DNA of 64,000 nt from Amylibacter sp. (GTDB lineage Bacteria > Pseudomonadota > Alphaproteobacteria > Rhodobacterales > Rhodobacteraceae). The position numbers and the translations under genes were made by a program. The notes beneath the pieces were generated by a model, which searched no databases, had not been told where the DNA came from, and worked only from the letters and a program-made list of their open reading frames with translations. Location: the NCBI GenBank assembly GCA_021775355.1, contig JAJFHZ010000030.1, positions 1-64,000 on the forward strand, read 5' to 3'. Shown here in pieces: positions 9,167 to 17,815 of the stretch; the stretch's first letter is position 1; every line of letters starts with the position of its first letter.

Positions 9167-9423
9167 TTGGGAGTAACTTTAGGTTTTCGAAATGTTTGAT
9201 GAGATAATTACCGCTCAGCATTTTGGCCGCTGTATATATGAATAGCTATTACTTGATTAAAAAAATTTAACCTTTGAATAATCTGGCCCGTATTAATGGG
9301 CTGCACCGCCCCCACGGAAGAGCGCGGCCCTGTGTGTTGATTGGGGTCAGGACGATGCGTCCAATTTGTTTTTAAATGCAAATACAGGTAATATATGATC
9401 GATATATTTATTCAGAGGAAATT
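9167..9423. other. AT-rich gap upstream of the small secreted protein
   Basis: This gap between the rpmD terminator and the small Cys/His-rich gene has no credible gene. It is AT-rich up to about 9280, then contains a GC-rich patch (9285-9340) with a weak GCCC/GGGC hairpin at 9286-9301 that loosely resembles the TGGGC/GCCCA family. It presumably holds the promoter of the following gene, but I cannot place one with confidence. Confidence 0.4.
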
Positions 9424-9621
9424 ATGAAAATTATTCTAACTGTACTATCCATTTATTCCGTCACTGCATCTGTCGGTTGGGCGTATCCGGTGACTTCCCA
9501 AACAAGCGGGCAATCAATCACGAACCAAGACGTGTTTCATGGTGGTGGATGCCGCAAAAGTTCTCCGGTCGGTCAGTGTTGTCATATGCAAAAAAGTACG
9601 GGTCAGGTTCACTGTCATTGA
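9424..9621 (+). CDS. Small secreted Cys/His-rich protein, YHYH-like
   Basis: A 65-residue protein with a signal peptide (hydrophobic residues 3-20, likely cleavage after Ala near residue 21) and a compact C-terminal cluster: GGGCRKSSPVGQCCHMQ followed by KSTGQVHCH. Four cysteines and several histidines in the last 30 residues suggest disulfides or metal binding in the periplasm. The ending resembles the YHYH-type pattern (HNRKTGxYHCH), so it may be a very short member of that group. The ATG at 9424 is preferred over 9376 because AGAGGAAA precedes it and the signal peptide then starts properly. Function unknown. It lies between two transcription units of ribosomal genes. Confidence 0.65.
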   Translation: MKIILTVLSIYSVTASVGWAYPVTSQTSGQSITNQDVFHGGGCRKSSPVGQCCHMQKSTGQVHCH

Positions 9622-9867
9622 TCAAACGGTCTTGACCTTGCTGACCATCCTTTGGCCGCAGGGTGTTTAGATTTTAGCGTTGTGATCTTTTGAAAGGCGG
9701 GCCCGCCGTTGCGGTTATTGTTGCCGAACAGGGTGGATGTCCCTGCACCTTATCGATCTTGGTGTTTGGCGATCCTTATCGGGTTGATAGCCCGTGTTGT
9801 GAAGGATCATGAACCACTTTTTGACGTCGGAGATCGTTTTAACGGGGATAGGTTGATGTGTGGTTAC
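9622..9867. other. Intergenic gap with GGCGGGCCCGCC palindrome
   Basis: No convincing gene. It contains a perfect 12-base palindrome, GGCGGGCCCGCC, at 9699-9710, placed between the convergent small-protein and EamA genes, possibly part of a termination structure. The minus strand stays open for about 50 codons past the EamA stop in the same frame, but it lacks an upstream start, so I do not call a gene. Confidence 0.4.
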
Positions 9868-10767
9868 TTATGCGGGCGCTGATCGGTTTTCTGCGGGTGC
9901 TTTTCTTTTGCGCGTTGCGATGAAAACCCCGATTGCGGCAATTGCCATACCGGCCCAACCTAATGGGGGCATGATTTCACCCAATAGCACCCATGCCAAA
10001 AGCGCTGCCAATGGGGGCACCAGAAAGAACAGGGATGAAACGGAACTGACATCGCCCGCGCGTATCATTGCCAGCAGTAAACCAACGGCGATGACGGAAT
10101 TGCCGATCACCAGATAGCCCAATGCGGCACTGAACTGCCATGTCCAGTCGATGTGCATGGTTTCCAATGTCAGCATAAAGGGTAATACGCCAATCAAGCC
10201 TGCACTATATCCCACCAGATTTGCGGTTACCGGATGGTGCGTTTTACCGAACCGTTTTTCCCAAAGCGTGCCGATTGTAATGCCCAGCAATGCAATGGCA
10301 CAATAAAACAGCCCGATAAAGCTGGGTGGTTCGATACCGGAGCGCGCCATGATCACGGTAGCCGTACCGATTAGCCCCAGAAAAAGCCCCAACCAGCGCA
10401 ACCACCCGACACGCTCGTTCGTCCAGCTGGGGGCCACGATTGCCACGAGAATGGGTTGAAAAGACATAATCAGCGCAACTGTGCCCGCACCGACACCGAT
10501 ACGAAACGCCATCCAGCATAAAGCGAAGTATACCGTCTGGATCAGGAAGCCGACGATAGCCAAATGCATCCAATCGGCAGGCGTTTTGGGCAGGGGCGGG
10601 CGTATGATGGCAAATACAGTCAGCATGATTGCAATCACGCATGCATAACGCACTGCCAACAGGGTCATCGGCTCGGAATATTGCAGGCCGATTTTGGCAA
10701 CGGCATATCCACCAGACCAGAGGCCGAGGAATATGAACGGGGCGAATGATAGCCAGCGGGTTTGCAT
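9868..10767 (-). CDS. EamA/DMT-family membrane transporter
   Basis: Predicted inner-membrane exporter or permease of the drug/metabolite transporter superfamily. The 299-residue product has about ten hydrophobic segments in two repeated halves of five, each an EamA domain, with FLGLWSGGYAVAKIGL near the N-terminus typical of the family and a basic C-terminal tail. Substrate unknown; relatives export amino acids, metabolites or nucleobases. It is the only minus-strand gene inside the ribosomal superoperon and separates rpmD from rplO. Confidence 0.85.
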   Translation of the reverse strand: MQTRWLSFAPFIFLGLWSGGYAVAKIGLQYSEPMTLLAVRYACVIAIMLTVFAIIRPPLPKTPADWMHLAIVGFLIQTVYFALCWMAFRIGVGAGTVALIMSFQPILVAIVAPSWTNERVGWLRWLGLFLGLIGTATVIMARSGIEPPSFIGLFYCAIALLGITIGTLWEKRFGKTHHPVTANLVGYSAGLIGVLPFMLTLETMHIDWTWQFSAALGYLVIGNSVIAVGLLLAMIRAGDVSSVSSLFFLVPPLAALLAWVLLGEIMPPLGWAGMAIAAIGVFIATRKRKAPAENRSAPA

Positions 10768-11059
10768 TTTGGGATATTCCTGAAATACTTAGGTAGGTGT
10801 TATCAGACTATCTTAATTTTGCACCTGCAAAAGTGTGTTGGTTTAGTTTCGGGATATCAGGAAGAGGTCTAATGAATACAGAAATCTTTATATACAATAT
10901 GAGATATACACATGTGTTTGTAAAACTAAGTTGACCACTTGCATTAGGGCGTTGCAGCGTCTACACACCCCCCACTGGTCATAGGCCAGAATCAACGTAA
11001 TGCCGTGTTTGCCCCTTTGTCGCTAATCGGGGGTAGTTCCGGCGATAGGAGATAGCGAC
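10768..11059. other. Divergent region between EamA gene and rplO
   Basis: A 292-base gap with no gene. It must drive EamA leftward and rplO-secY-adk rightward. For rplO, TTGCAT (10941-10946) and CTACAC, 16 bases apart, match the promoter shape that I also see before rpmH, but this is a weak call. A small hairpin CTGGTC/GGCCAG lies nearby, just before the rplO leader. Confidence 0.4.
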
Positions 11060-11545
11060 ATGAAATTAAATGAATTGCGTGATAACGCAGGTGCTACCAA
11101 ACGCCGTAAACGTATTGGCCGTGGCCCGGGTTCCGGAACAGGTAAAATGGGTGGCCGTGGTATCAAAGGCCAAAACTCTCGTTCAGGTGTAGCGCTGAAC
11201 GGTTACGAAGGCGGTCAAATGCCTTTGTACATGCGTCTGCCAAAACGCGGCTTCAACAATATTAACGCAAAAACACATGCGGTTGTGAACTTGGGCCTGT
11301 TGCAGAAGTTTATCGACGCGAAAAAACTGGATGCGAAAAAGCCGATCACAGAAGCTGTTCTGGTTGAAAGCGGTCTTGTGCGCCGTGTCAAAGACGGTGT
11401 GCGTATCCTTGCAAAGGGTGAGCTGACCTCGAAAATCGACCTGACAGTATCAGGGGCTTCCAAATCTGCGGTTGCAGCCGTTGAAAAGGCTGGTGGTAAA
11501 TTAACTGTCATTTCAGCAAAAGAAGCAGCACCTGCGGCAGAATAA
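11060..11545 (+). CDS. rplO: 50S ribosomal protein L15
   Basis: Large-subunit assembly protein. The 161-residue product has the Gly/Arg-rich N-terminus [19 protein letters not shown], the [15 protein letters not shown] segment and the C-terminal signature region ending [20 protein letters not shown] precedes the ATG. It starts a separate transcription unit followed by secY. Confidence 0.97.
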   Translation: MKLNELRDNAGATKRRKRIGRGPGSGTGKMGGRGIKGQNSRSGVALNGYEGGQMPLYMRLPKRGFNNINAKTHAVVNLGLLQKFIDAKKLDAKKPITEAVLVESGLVRRVKDGVRILAKGELTSKIDLTVSGASKSAVAAVEKAGGKLTVISAKEAAPAAE

Positions 11546-11550
11546 TCCTT

Positions 11551-11574
11551 GTGGGCAGCAAAATTGCTGCTTAC
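11551..11574 (+). repeat. GTGGGC-type hairpin after rplO
   Basis: Arms of 11 bases (GTGGGCAGCAA and TTGCTGCTTAC, two G-U wobbles) with a two-base spacer, five bases after the rplO stop. It begins with the GTGGGC motif of the hairpin family in this superoperon. Confidence 0.55.
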
Positions 11575-11593
11575 AAATAAACAAGTTTTTAAG

Positions 11594-11633
11594 CGCCGCG
11601 TGTCTGGAAAACGGATGACGCGGCGTTTGTTTT
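11594..11633 (+). terminator. Possible attenuator/terminator between rplO and secY
   Basis: A GC-rich stem (CGCCGCGT with ACGCGGCG) around a 16-base loop that can pair further is followed by TTTGTTTT. It sits in the 101-base gap between rplO and secY and could lower secY-adk expression relative to rplO. I see no clear separate secY promoter. Confidence 0.55.
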
Positions 11634-11646
11634 GAAAGGTTAAATA

Positions 11647-13008
11647 ATGGCATCTGCTGCAGAACAAATGGCATCCAACATATCATGGGGTGCATTTGGC
11701 AAAGCGAAAGAGCTGCAATCGCGTATTTTGTTCGCGCTCGGGCTTTTGATTGTATACCGTATCGGCACATTTATCCCTGTTCCGGGTATCGATGCGATAG
11801 CTCTGGAACGGTTTGTGGATCAAAACCAATCAGGTGTTGGCGGTATCCTGAACATGTTCTCGGGCGGTGCAATTGGCCGTATGGCGATTTTTGCGCTTGG
11901 TATTATGCCTTATATTTCGGCCTCTATCATCATTCAGTTGATGACAGCGATGGTTCCACAACTGGAGCAGCTGAAAAAAGAAGGCGAGCAGGGTCGCAAG
12001 AAAATCAACCAATATACCCGATACGGGACAGTTTTATTGGCGACGTTTCAGGCTTATGGTCTGTCGAAAGGGTTGGAAGCCAGCGATTTGGCGACAAACC
12101 CCGGTTTTGTAACCTTCCAGTTGCCTGCGATAGTCACGCTTGTGGGTGGTACCATGTTCTTGATGTGGTTGGGTGAACAAATCACTGCGCGTGGTATCGG
12201 CAACGGTATTTCCTTGATTATTTTTGTGGGCATCGTCGCCGAGTTGCCATCTGCATTGGTGCAGTTCTTTGAACTGGGCCGTAATGGAACTTTGAACGGT
12301 GCCGTTATTCTGGGTGTTATGGTCATGGTTGTCGCCGTGATCGGATTTATCGTGTTCATGGAGCGCGCGTTGCGCAAGGTGCATATCCAATACCCCAAGC
12401 GTCAGGTCGGTATGAAAGTTTACGGTGGTGAATCATCCCACTTGCCGATCAAAGTTAACCCAGCAGGCGTGATCCCTGCGATCTTCGCGTCGGCCCTGTT
12501 GCTGTTGCCAACAACGGTCAGTACATTTTCCGGCACACAGACATCGCCGATCATGTCGACGATCCTTGCCTATTTTGGCCCGGGCCAACCTTTGTACCTG
12601 TTGTTCTTCACGGCAATGATCGTGTTCTTTTCATATTTCTACACAGCCAATGTAGCGTTTAAAACCGATGAGGTTGCGGACAATCTAAAAAAACAAAACG
12701 GCTTTGTTCCGGGCATTCGTCCGGGAGCAAAAACCGCAGAGTATCTGGATTTCGTAGTGACACGCACGCTTGTGCTGGGTTCTGCTTATCTTGCCGCTGT
12801 ATGTTTGCTGCCGGAAATTCTGCGCAGTCAGTTGGCGATACCGTTTTACTTTGGCGGAACTTCGCTGTTGATCGTGGTGTCGGTGACGATGGACACGATC
12901 ACACAAGTGCAATCACATCTGTTGGCACATCAATATGAAGGCTTAATCGAAAAATCGCAATTGCGCGGTAAAAACCGCTCAAAAGCGCGCAGAAAGGCTC
13001 GTAAATAA
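11647..13008 (+). CDS. secY: Protein translocase subunit SecY
   Basis: Central channel of the SecYEG translocon in the inner membrane. The 453-residue product shows about ten membrane segments, the N-terminal [10 protein letters not shown], the plug-region sequence [26 protein letters not shown] and the cytoplasmic loops with PKRQVG and GFVPGIRPG that contact SecA and the ribosome. The length is as expected. Its stop shares a base with the adk start (TAATG). Confidence 0.98.
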   Translation: MASAAEQMASNISWGAFGKAKELQSRILFALGLLIVYRIGTFIPVPGIDAIALERFVDQNQSGVGGILNMFSGGAIGRMAIFALGIMPYISASIIIQLMTAMVPQLEQLKKEGEQGRKKINQYTRYGTVLLATFQAYGLSKGLEASDLATNPGFVTFQLPAIVTLVGGTMFLMWLGEQITARGIGNGISLIIFVGIVAELPSALVQFFELGRNGTLNGAVILGVMVMVVAVIGFIVFMERALRKVHIQYPKRQVGMKVYGGESSHLPIKVNPAGVIPAIFASALLLLPTTVSTFSGTQTSPIMSTILAYFGPGQPLYLLFFTAMIVFFSYFYTANVAFKTDEVADNLKKQNGFVPGIRPGAKTAEYLDFVVTRTLVLGSAYLAAVCLLPEILRSQLAIPFYFGGTSLLIVVSVTMDTITQVQSHLLAHQYEGLIEKSQLRGKNRSKARRKARK

Positions 13009-13661
13009 TGAATATCATCCTTTTAGGTCCACCAGGTGCAGGCAAAGGCACACAAGCCGGTTTTTTAGTCGCGGAACGCGATATGGTGCAATTGTCCACG
13101 GGCGATATGTTGCGTGCTGCAAAAACATCCGGCACCGAAATGGGCAAAAAGGTTGCGGCCGTGATGGATCGCGGCGAATTGGTGACGGACGAGATTGTCA
13201 TTGGTCTGATTGAAGAACAATTGACGACGGCAGATGCGGCAGGCGGTTTCATTTTCGATGGCTTCCCGCGCACATTGGCACAAGCGGATGCTTTAGGTGC
13301 TTTGCTGGAAAAAGTCGGCAAAAAACTGGATACGGTGATTGAAATGCGTGTCGATGATAGCGCATTGGTTAAACGTATTACGGGCCGCTTTACCTGTGGT
13401 AACTGCGGCGCGGGTTACCATGAAGAATTCAAGAAACCTGCCAAGGACGGCGTTTGTGATGAATGCGGTAGTACAGAATTCAAGAAACGTGCGGATGACA
13501 ATGAAGAGTCGTTGAAAACGCGCCTAATGGCCTATTATAAAGAGACATCACCGCTAATCGGATATTACTATGCCAAGGGCAAGTTGCAGTCGGTTGATGG
13601 ACTGGGCGCAATGGATGCTGTGGCCTCTGATATTACGAAGGCGCTAGATAAGGTATCTTAG
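13008..13661 (+). CDS. adk: Adenylate kinase with zinc-type lid
   Basis: Catalyses ATP + AMP = 2 ADP. The 217-residue product has the P-loop [10 protein letters not shown] (7-16), STGDMLR, the FDGFPRT signature and a long-form lid with two CxxC pairs (CGNC and CDEC) that bind zinc structurally. Placement directly after secY and before rpsM matches alphaproteobacterial gene order. The start is coupled to the secY stop. Confidence 0.98.
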   Translation: MNIILLGPPGAGKGTQAGFLVAERDMVQLSTGDMLRAAKTSGTEMGKKVAAVMDRGELVTDEIVIGLIEEQLTTADAAGGFIFDGFPRTLAQADALGALLEKVGKKLDTVIEMRVDDSALVKRITGRFTCGNCGAGYHEEFKKPAKDGVCDECGSTEFKKRADDNEESLKTRLMAYYKETSPLIGYYYAKGKLQSVDGLGAMDAVASDITKALDKVS

Positions 13662-13681
13662 GGTATAAGCCCCTTCATCCC

Positions 13682-13710
13682 TTGACGTTTTTCCCCTTTT
13701 CCCATATGGG
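13682..13710 (+). promoter_or_regulatory. Candidate rpsM promoter with CCCATATGGG palindrome
   Basis: TTGACG (13682-13687) is 17 bases from TATGGG (13705-13710), a fair -35 and a poor -10. The latter lies within the perfect palindrome CCCATATGGG (13701-13710). The phrase CATCCCTTGAC here recurs before bztA (21398-21409). The 210-base adk-rpsM gap makes a separate alpha-operon promoter likely. Confidence 0.4.
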
Positions 13711-13748
13711 ACAATCTTCCAAGCCGAAATCTTAGGATTTTCTTGAAA

Positions 13749-13871
13749 ACTGCCGATTCGGCAAAGTCTCAGGATGGTTTGGATTTAAAGTGGCCCAGCG
13801 CATATATCGTTGGGCTTCGTTGTGAAAACAGGTTCTGGAAACACGGAACCGCAACCGAAGGAAAATATAAC
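13749..13871 (+). promoter_or_regulatory. Structured leader of rpsM
   Basis: The leader can form hairpins at about 13751-13763 (TGCCGA and TCGGCA around T) and at 13793-13815 (GCCCAGCG with CGTTGGGC, one wobble); the second is an inverted version of the TGGGC/GCCCA element. The gene then starts with GTG. In E. coli the alpha-operon leader, also with a GTG-initiated rpsM, is the target of S4 repression; a similar role here is only a suggestion. Confidence 0.4.
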
Positions 13872-14240
13872 GTGGCACGTATTGCTGGCGTAAACATCCC
13901 GACACATAAACGGGTAAAAATCGCACTTACATATATTCATGGCATCGGAAACACCTCTGCGAACGCAATCTGCGAAGCGGTTGGTATTGACGAAGCCCGT
14001 CGTGTTAACGAATTGTCAGACGCCGAAGTTCTGAAAGTTCGCGAATACATTGATGCAAACCTTGACGTAGAAGGTGATCTGCGTCGTGAAGTTTCCATGA
14101 ACATCAAACGGATGATGGACATGGGCTCTTATCGCGGCCTGCGTCACCGTCGTGGCCTACCTGTTCGCGGTCAACGTACACATACAAACGCTCGCACGCG
14201 CAAAGGTCCTGCACGGGCAATTGCCGGCAAGAAGAAATAG
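13872..14240 (+). CDS. rpsM: 30S ribosomal protein S13 (GTG start)
   Basis: Small-subunit head protein contacting the P-site tRNA and L5. The 122-residue product reads [21 protein letters not shown] after the initiator and has the conserved [24 protein letters not shown] signature near the C-terminus. The start is the GTG at 13872, with AAGGA about ten bases upstream; no ATG gives a family-length protein. The frame is open upstream to 13743, but that sequence is leader, not S13. Confidence 0.95.
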   Translation: MARIAGVNIPTHKRVKIALTYIHGIGNTSANAICEAVGIDEARRVNELSDAEVLKVREYIDANLDVEGDLRREVSMNIKRMMDMGSYRGLRHRRGLPVRGQRTHTNARTRKGPARAIAGKKK

Positions 14241-14253
14241 GAGGGTTTGACCA

Positions 14254-14643
14254 ATGGCTCGTGAAAAAGTACGCACAAAGCGTAAAGAACGCAAAAACAT
14301 CAGCACTGGTGTGGCGCATATCAATTCGTCCTTCAACAACACAAAAATCCTGATCGCCGATGCGCAAGGCAATGCTATTGCATGGTCATCCGCAGGCACA
14401 ATGGGTTTTAAAGGCTCTCGTAAATCCACACCATATGCAGCCCAGATGGCTGCAGAGGATGCAGGTAAGAAAGCCCAGGAACATGGCATGAAAACTTTGG
14501 AAGTTGAAGTTCAAGGCCCAGGTTCCGGCCGTGAAAGTGCGCTACGCGCATTAGCTGCTATTGGCTTGAACGTGACCGCCATCCGCGATGTGACACCGAT
14601 TGCCCATAACGGCTGCCGTCCACCAAAGCGCCGTCGCGTTTAA
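14254..14643 (+). CDS. rpsK: 30S ribosomal protein S11
   Basis: Platform protein of the small subunit near the mRNA exit and E site. The 129-residue product has [35 protein letters not shown] and the C-terminal signature [23 protein letters not shown] lies upstream of the ATG. It sits between rpsM and rpoA; rpsD is absent from this alpha-type operon in the window. Confidence 0.98.
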   Translation: MAREKVRTKRKERKNISTGVAHINSSFNNTKILIADAQGNAIAWSSAGTMGFKGSRKSTPYAAQMAAEDAGKKAQEHGMKTLEVEVQGPGSGRESALRALAAIGLNVTAIRDVTPIAHNGCRPPKRRRV

Positions 14644-14744
14644 GTGTATATTTACGGGTTGGCCAATGGCCGACCCAATACTGATTTTAACCTCGAGCGT
14701 TTGTTGGTTCGGATCCATACCAACAAACAAGAATGGAGGCCCCT

Positions 14745-15761
14745 ATGATCCATAAAAATTGGCAGGAACTTATTCGTCCTACACAACTAGACATCAAGCC
14801 TGGTGCCGATCCTTTGCGTTCTGCAACAGTCACTGCGGAACCGCTGGAACGTGGCTACGGCTTGACATTGGGTAACGCATTGCGCCGTGTACTTTTGTCA
14901 TCCCTGCAAGGGGCTGCGATTACATCGGTACAAATCGACAATGTTCTGCACGAGTTTTCATCTGTTGCCGGCGTTCGTGAAGACGTGACCGATATCGTTC
15001 TGAACCTGAAAGGTGTCGCAATTTCCATGGAAGTTGAAGGCACAAAACGGGTTTCTATTTCGGCCAAAGGTCCGGGTGTAGTCACTGCCGGTGACATCAC
15101 GGAAACCGCTGGTATCGAAGTTTTGAACCACGACCACGTGATTTGCCACCTTGATGATGGTGCAAGCCTGTTCATGGAAATGACTGTGGAAACAGGTAAA
15201 GGTTACATCGCCGGCGACAAGAACCGCCCCGATGACGCACCTATTGGTTTGATCCCGATCGACGCTTTGTTTTCGCCTGTGGCGCGTGTATCTTATGATG
15301 TGCAGCCAACGCGCGAAGGTCAGGTCCTTGATTATGACAAACTGACAATGAAGATCGAAACAGACGGGTCTATTACACCTGAAGATGCTGTGGCTTATGC
15401 CGCACGTATTTTACAGGATCAGCTGTCTGTGTTTGTGAACTTCGATGAACCAGAGTCTGCCAACCGTCAAGAAGAAGAAGACGAGTTGGAATTCAACCCG
15501 CTTCTACTGAAAAAAGTCGACGAGCTGGAACTGTCCGTCCGTTCTGCAAATTGCCTGAAAAACGACAATATCGTTTACATCGGCGATTTGATCCAAAAGA
15601 CAGAAGCAGAAATGCTACGTACACCAAACTTCGGTCGCAAGTCTTTGAACGAGATCAAAGAGGTCCTGACAGGCATGGGGCTGCATCTGGGTATGGATAT
15701 CATCGATTGGCCACCGGACAACATCGAAGAGCTGGCCAAGAAATACGAAGATCAATTTTAA
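14745..15761 (+). CDS. rpoA: DNA-directed RNA polymerase subunit alpha
   Basis: Forms the dimeric assembly platform of RNA polymerase. The 338-residue product has the N-terminal domain with [20 protein letters not shown] (about 35-54) and the C-terminal domain after about residue 245, with [14 protein letters not shown] and [16 protein letters not shown], which binds UP elements and activators. The ATG at 14745 is chosen over an in-frame ATG at 14733 because GGAGG lies at 14735-14739. Confidence 0.98.
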   Translation: MIHKNWQELIRPTQLDIKPGADPLRSATVTAEPLERGYGLTLGNALRRVLLSSLQGAAITSVQIDNVLHEFSSVAGVREDVTDIVLNLKGVAISMEVEGTKRVSISAKGPGVVTAGDITETAGIEVLNHDHVICHLDDGASLFMEMTVETGKGYIAGDKNRPDDAPIGLIPIDALFSPVARVSYDVQPTREGQVLDYDKLTMKIETDGSITPEDAVAYAARILQDQLSVFVNFDEPESANRQEEEDELEFNPLLLKKVDELELSVRSANCLKNDNIVYIGDLIQKTEAEMLRTPNFGRKSLNEIKEVLTGMGLHLGMDIIDWPPDNIEELAKKYEDQF

Positions 15762-15768
15762 GAATAGG

Positions 15769-15810
15769 GGTGGGCGAAAAGCCCACCTTTCAAATGCCCA
15801 CGCTGGTGGG
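15769..15810 (+). repeat. Tandem TGGGC/GCCCA hairpins between rpoA and rplQ
   Basis: The first hairpin, 15769-15787, has perfect arms GGTGGGC and GCCCACC around GAAAA. The second, 15797-15810, has CCCAC and GTGGG around GCTG, and a wider TGCCCA/TGGGCA pairing is possible. They lie seven bases after the rpoA stop, with no T run following the first stem beyond TTT. Confidence 0.65.
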
Positions 15811-15898
15811 GAATATCTGGGCAATAACGCCCCAAGGAGTGCATGGCCCAACGCAGGTCAGCCAGACAAAGTATAAATGTTAAAAAAGGACTAAAATT

Positions 15899-16324
15899 AT
15901 GCGTCACGCACGTGGATACCGCCGCCTGAACCGAACTCATGAGCACCGTAAAGCTTTGTTCGCCAACATGGCCGGCTCGCTTATTGAACATGAGCAAATC
16001 AAAACAACATTGCCGAAAGCCAAAGAGCTTCGCCCGATCATTGAAAAAATGATCACTTTGGCGAAACGTGGCGATCTGCACGCCCGTCGCCAAGCTGCGG
16101 CAAAGCTGAAACAAGAAGCATACGTTGCTAAATTGTTTGAGGTTTTGGGCCCACGTTACAAAGACCGCCAAGGTGGTTATGTGCGCGTGCTTAAAGCTGG
16201 CTTCCGCTACGGCGATATGGCACCGATGGCGATCATCGAATTCGTTGACCGCGATGTCGATGCCAAAGGCAAGGGTGACAAAGCCCGCGTTGCAGCTGAA
16301 GATGCGGTAGACGAAGCTAATTAA
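15899..16324 (+). CDS. rplQ: 50S ribosomal protein L17
   Basis: Large-subunit protein near the exit tunnel. The 141-residue product opens [20 protein letters not shown], carries the [19 protein letters not shown] signature and has an acidic/basic C-terminal extension beyond residue 118. AAAGGA precedes the ATG. It ends the ribosomal block and is followed by a strong terminator. Confidence 0.98.
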   Translation: MRHARGYRRLNRTHEHRKALFANMAGSLIEHEQIKTTLPKAKELRPIIEKMITLAKRGDLHARRQAAAKLKQEAYVAKLFEVLGPRYKDRQGGYVRVLKAGFRYGDMAPMAIIEFVDRDVDAKGKGDKARVAAEDAVDEAN

Positions 16325-16365
16325 ATCTTTAATTTAGTTGCTTTTTAAGCAAATTTTAATTTATG

Positions 16366-16401
16366 AACGGGGACCTTCCAAGTGGAAAGCCCCCGTTTTT
16401 G
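16366..16401 (+). terminator. Rho-independent terminator after rplQ
   Basis: A long stem with an internal mismatch (outer arms AACGGGG and CCCCGTT, inner arms CTTCCA and TGGAAAG) leads into TTTTT. It isolates the ribosomal transcript from the luxR gene that starts 87 bases further on. Confidence 0.85.
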
Positions 16402-16487
16402 TTAATTGCAATCTGGATTTATAAGATTAACGATAAAGTGCTGCAATTTATAGTTGACTAAGGGCGCCCCAAAACGTCTAAAGAGAC

Positions 16488-17099
16488 ATGACTATTAGAA
16501 AAAAGTTAGATAATGAATTGAATAAATTGGGGAAACTTTCCCCGTTGGGTTTTGGTGTGGGCCTGCATATCAGGTTCGCATCGCCGCTAATATCCATATA
16601 TACATGGCCGACTGCATGGCAGGATCATTACACGAACAATGTGTATGGATTGCGCGACCCGATGGTTGCATGGGCTTTTGCAAAGCAGGGTGTGTGCCGT
16701 TGGAACGAATGTCCTATTCCCGATCCTTTCAATATTATAAAGCAAGCTGCCGAATTCGGGTTGCGTTACGGTGCAACTATTTCGTATGGGCGCATTTCCT
16801 CGCGTTCGATTGTCGGGTTGGCACGGGATGACCGGGAATTTACTTTGGATGAACTGGTAAAGGCACAAAAACTGGTTGAGTTCATGCATAACAAAGCAGA
16901 ATTGCCGGAAAGTCTGACCGGGGCCCAACGTGAGGCTTTAAAACTTGTGGCAACCGGGCACAGGTATGCACGTGCTGCGGAAGCTTTGGGCATTACTGAA
17001 AGCGCATTTAAGCTACGGCTTTCATCTGCGCGCACGCGATTAATGGCTAAAACGACTGCGGAAGCGGTTCAAAGGGCGAAGGATTATAAACTATTGTAG
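16488..17099 (+). CDS. LuxR-family quorum-sensing regulator
   Basis: Predicted acyl-homoserine-lactone-responsive transcription factor. The 203-residue product has an N-terminal autoinducer-binding domain with the conserved positions Trp44, Tyr48, Asp57-Pro58, Trp72 and Gly95, and a C-terminal GerE/LuxR helix-turn-helix (about 143-203) starting LTGAQREALKLVATG. It is slightly shorter than the usual 230-250 residues, mainly at the N-terminus. A luxI homologue follows 72 bases downstream, so the pair forms a complete circuit. The short gap after the rplQ terminator holds its promoter; GTTAAT (16401-16406) and ATTAAC (16426-16431) form a weak inverted repeat there. Confidence 0.9.
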   Translation: MTIRKKLDNELNKLGKLSPLGFGVGLHIRFASPLISIYTWPTAWQDHYTNNVYGLRDPMVAWAFAKQGVCRWNECPIPDPFNIIKQAAEFGLRYGATISYGRISSRSIVGLARDDREFTLDELVKAQKLVEFMHNKAELPESLTGAQREALKLVATGHRYARAAEALGITESAFKLRLSSARTRLMAKTTAEAVQRAKDYKLL

Positions 17100-17171
17100 T
17101 AAGTCGGGCGAATTGTATATGCTCAAGAAAATGTACCAAAAATAAAAATAACAAATAAAGGTGCTTAAGAA

Positions 17172-17759
17172 ATGCAGGCGACAACCCTATCATTTGCCAA
17201 TATACATGATCATGGCAATCTATTTGCGAATTTGCTTCGTGCCCGGCACGAAAGTTTTATTGTCGAACAACGTTGGGATCTTCCCGAAACCGACGGGATG
17301 GAATTTGACCAATATGACACGCCACAAAGCCGGTGGATTGCAATTCATGATGGCGGGCAGGTTCTGGGTGGGTTTCGGCTGACCCCGACGACAGCGCGTT
17401 GTGGGGTGTATTCCTACATGATAAAAGATGCACAACGCGGGCTTCTTGACAGCATACCCAGTAACTTACTTTATGAAGAAGCCCCGGTTGATCCGCAGAT
17501 TTTCGAATTTTCGCGATTTTTCAAATCGAGCAACCTGTCTGCACGTGAACGTACCGCTGTTCAAATGCGGCTGTTGAAAGCATTGCTTGAAACCCGTGAA
17601 ACACTGGGGGTACGTTCCGCTTTGGGTATTGGCTCACCCAATTGGGAACGTTGGATGAAGCGGATTGGGCTGCATATTCAAAACATGGGGCCGATTATCC
17701 AGATTGAAGGCAAGGAAAACCGTTGCCAGATTACCCATCTTCCGGGTGCTTACCAGTAA
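17172..17759 (+). CDS. Acyl-homoserine-lactone synthase (LuxI family)
   Basis: Predicted to make an N-acyl-homoserine-lactone signal from S-adenosylmethionine and an acyl carrier. The 195-residue product keeps the family's key residues: Arg25, Phe29, Trp35, Glu44, Asp46 and Asp49 in GMEFDQYD, Arg69 in GGFRLTPTT, and Glu112/Arg115 in FEFSRFF. An active enzyme is therefore likely; chain length cannot be read. AAAGGTG lies upstream of the ATG. It follows luxR in the same direction, and the conserved rarA gene starts 56 bases after it. Confidence 0.88.
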   Translation: MQATTLSFANIHDHGNLFANLLRARHESFIVEQRWDLPETDGMEFDQYDTPQSRWIAIHDGGQVLGGFRLTPTTARCGVYSYMIKDAQRGLLDSIPSNLLYEEAPVDPQIFEFSRFFKSSNLSARERTAVQMRLLKALLETRETLGVRSALGIGSPNWERWMKRIGLHIQNMGPIIQIEGKENRCQITHLPGAYQ

Positions 17760-17815
17760 CGAAATAACTGTTCCCGTGATTGCCAGCAGGGTATCGGTGT
17801 GAGATACTTCCAAAG

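Noticed and set aside
9718..9867. Open frame continuing about 50 codons past the EamA stop on the minus strand
   Set aside because: It has no start codon near its beginning and no recognisable domain; most likely chance openness.
16401..16487. lux box upstream of luxR
   Set aside because: Only a weak 6-base inverted repeat is visible; nothing resembling the 18-20-base lux box consensus.
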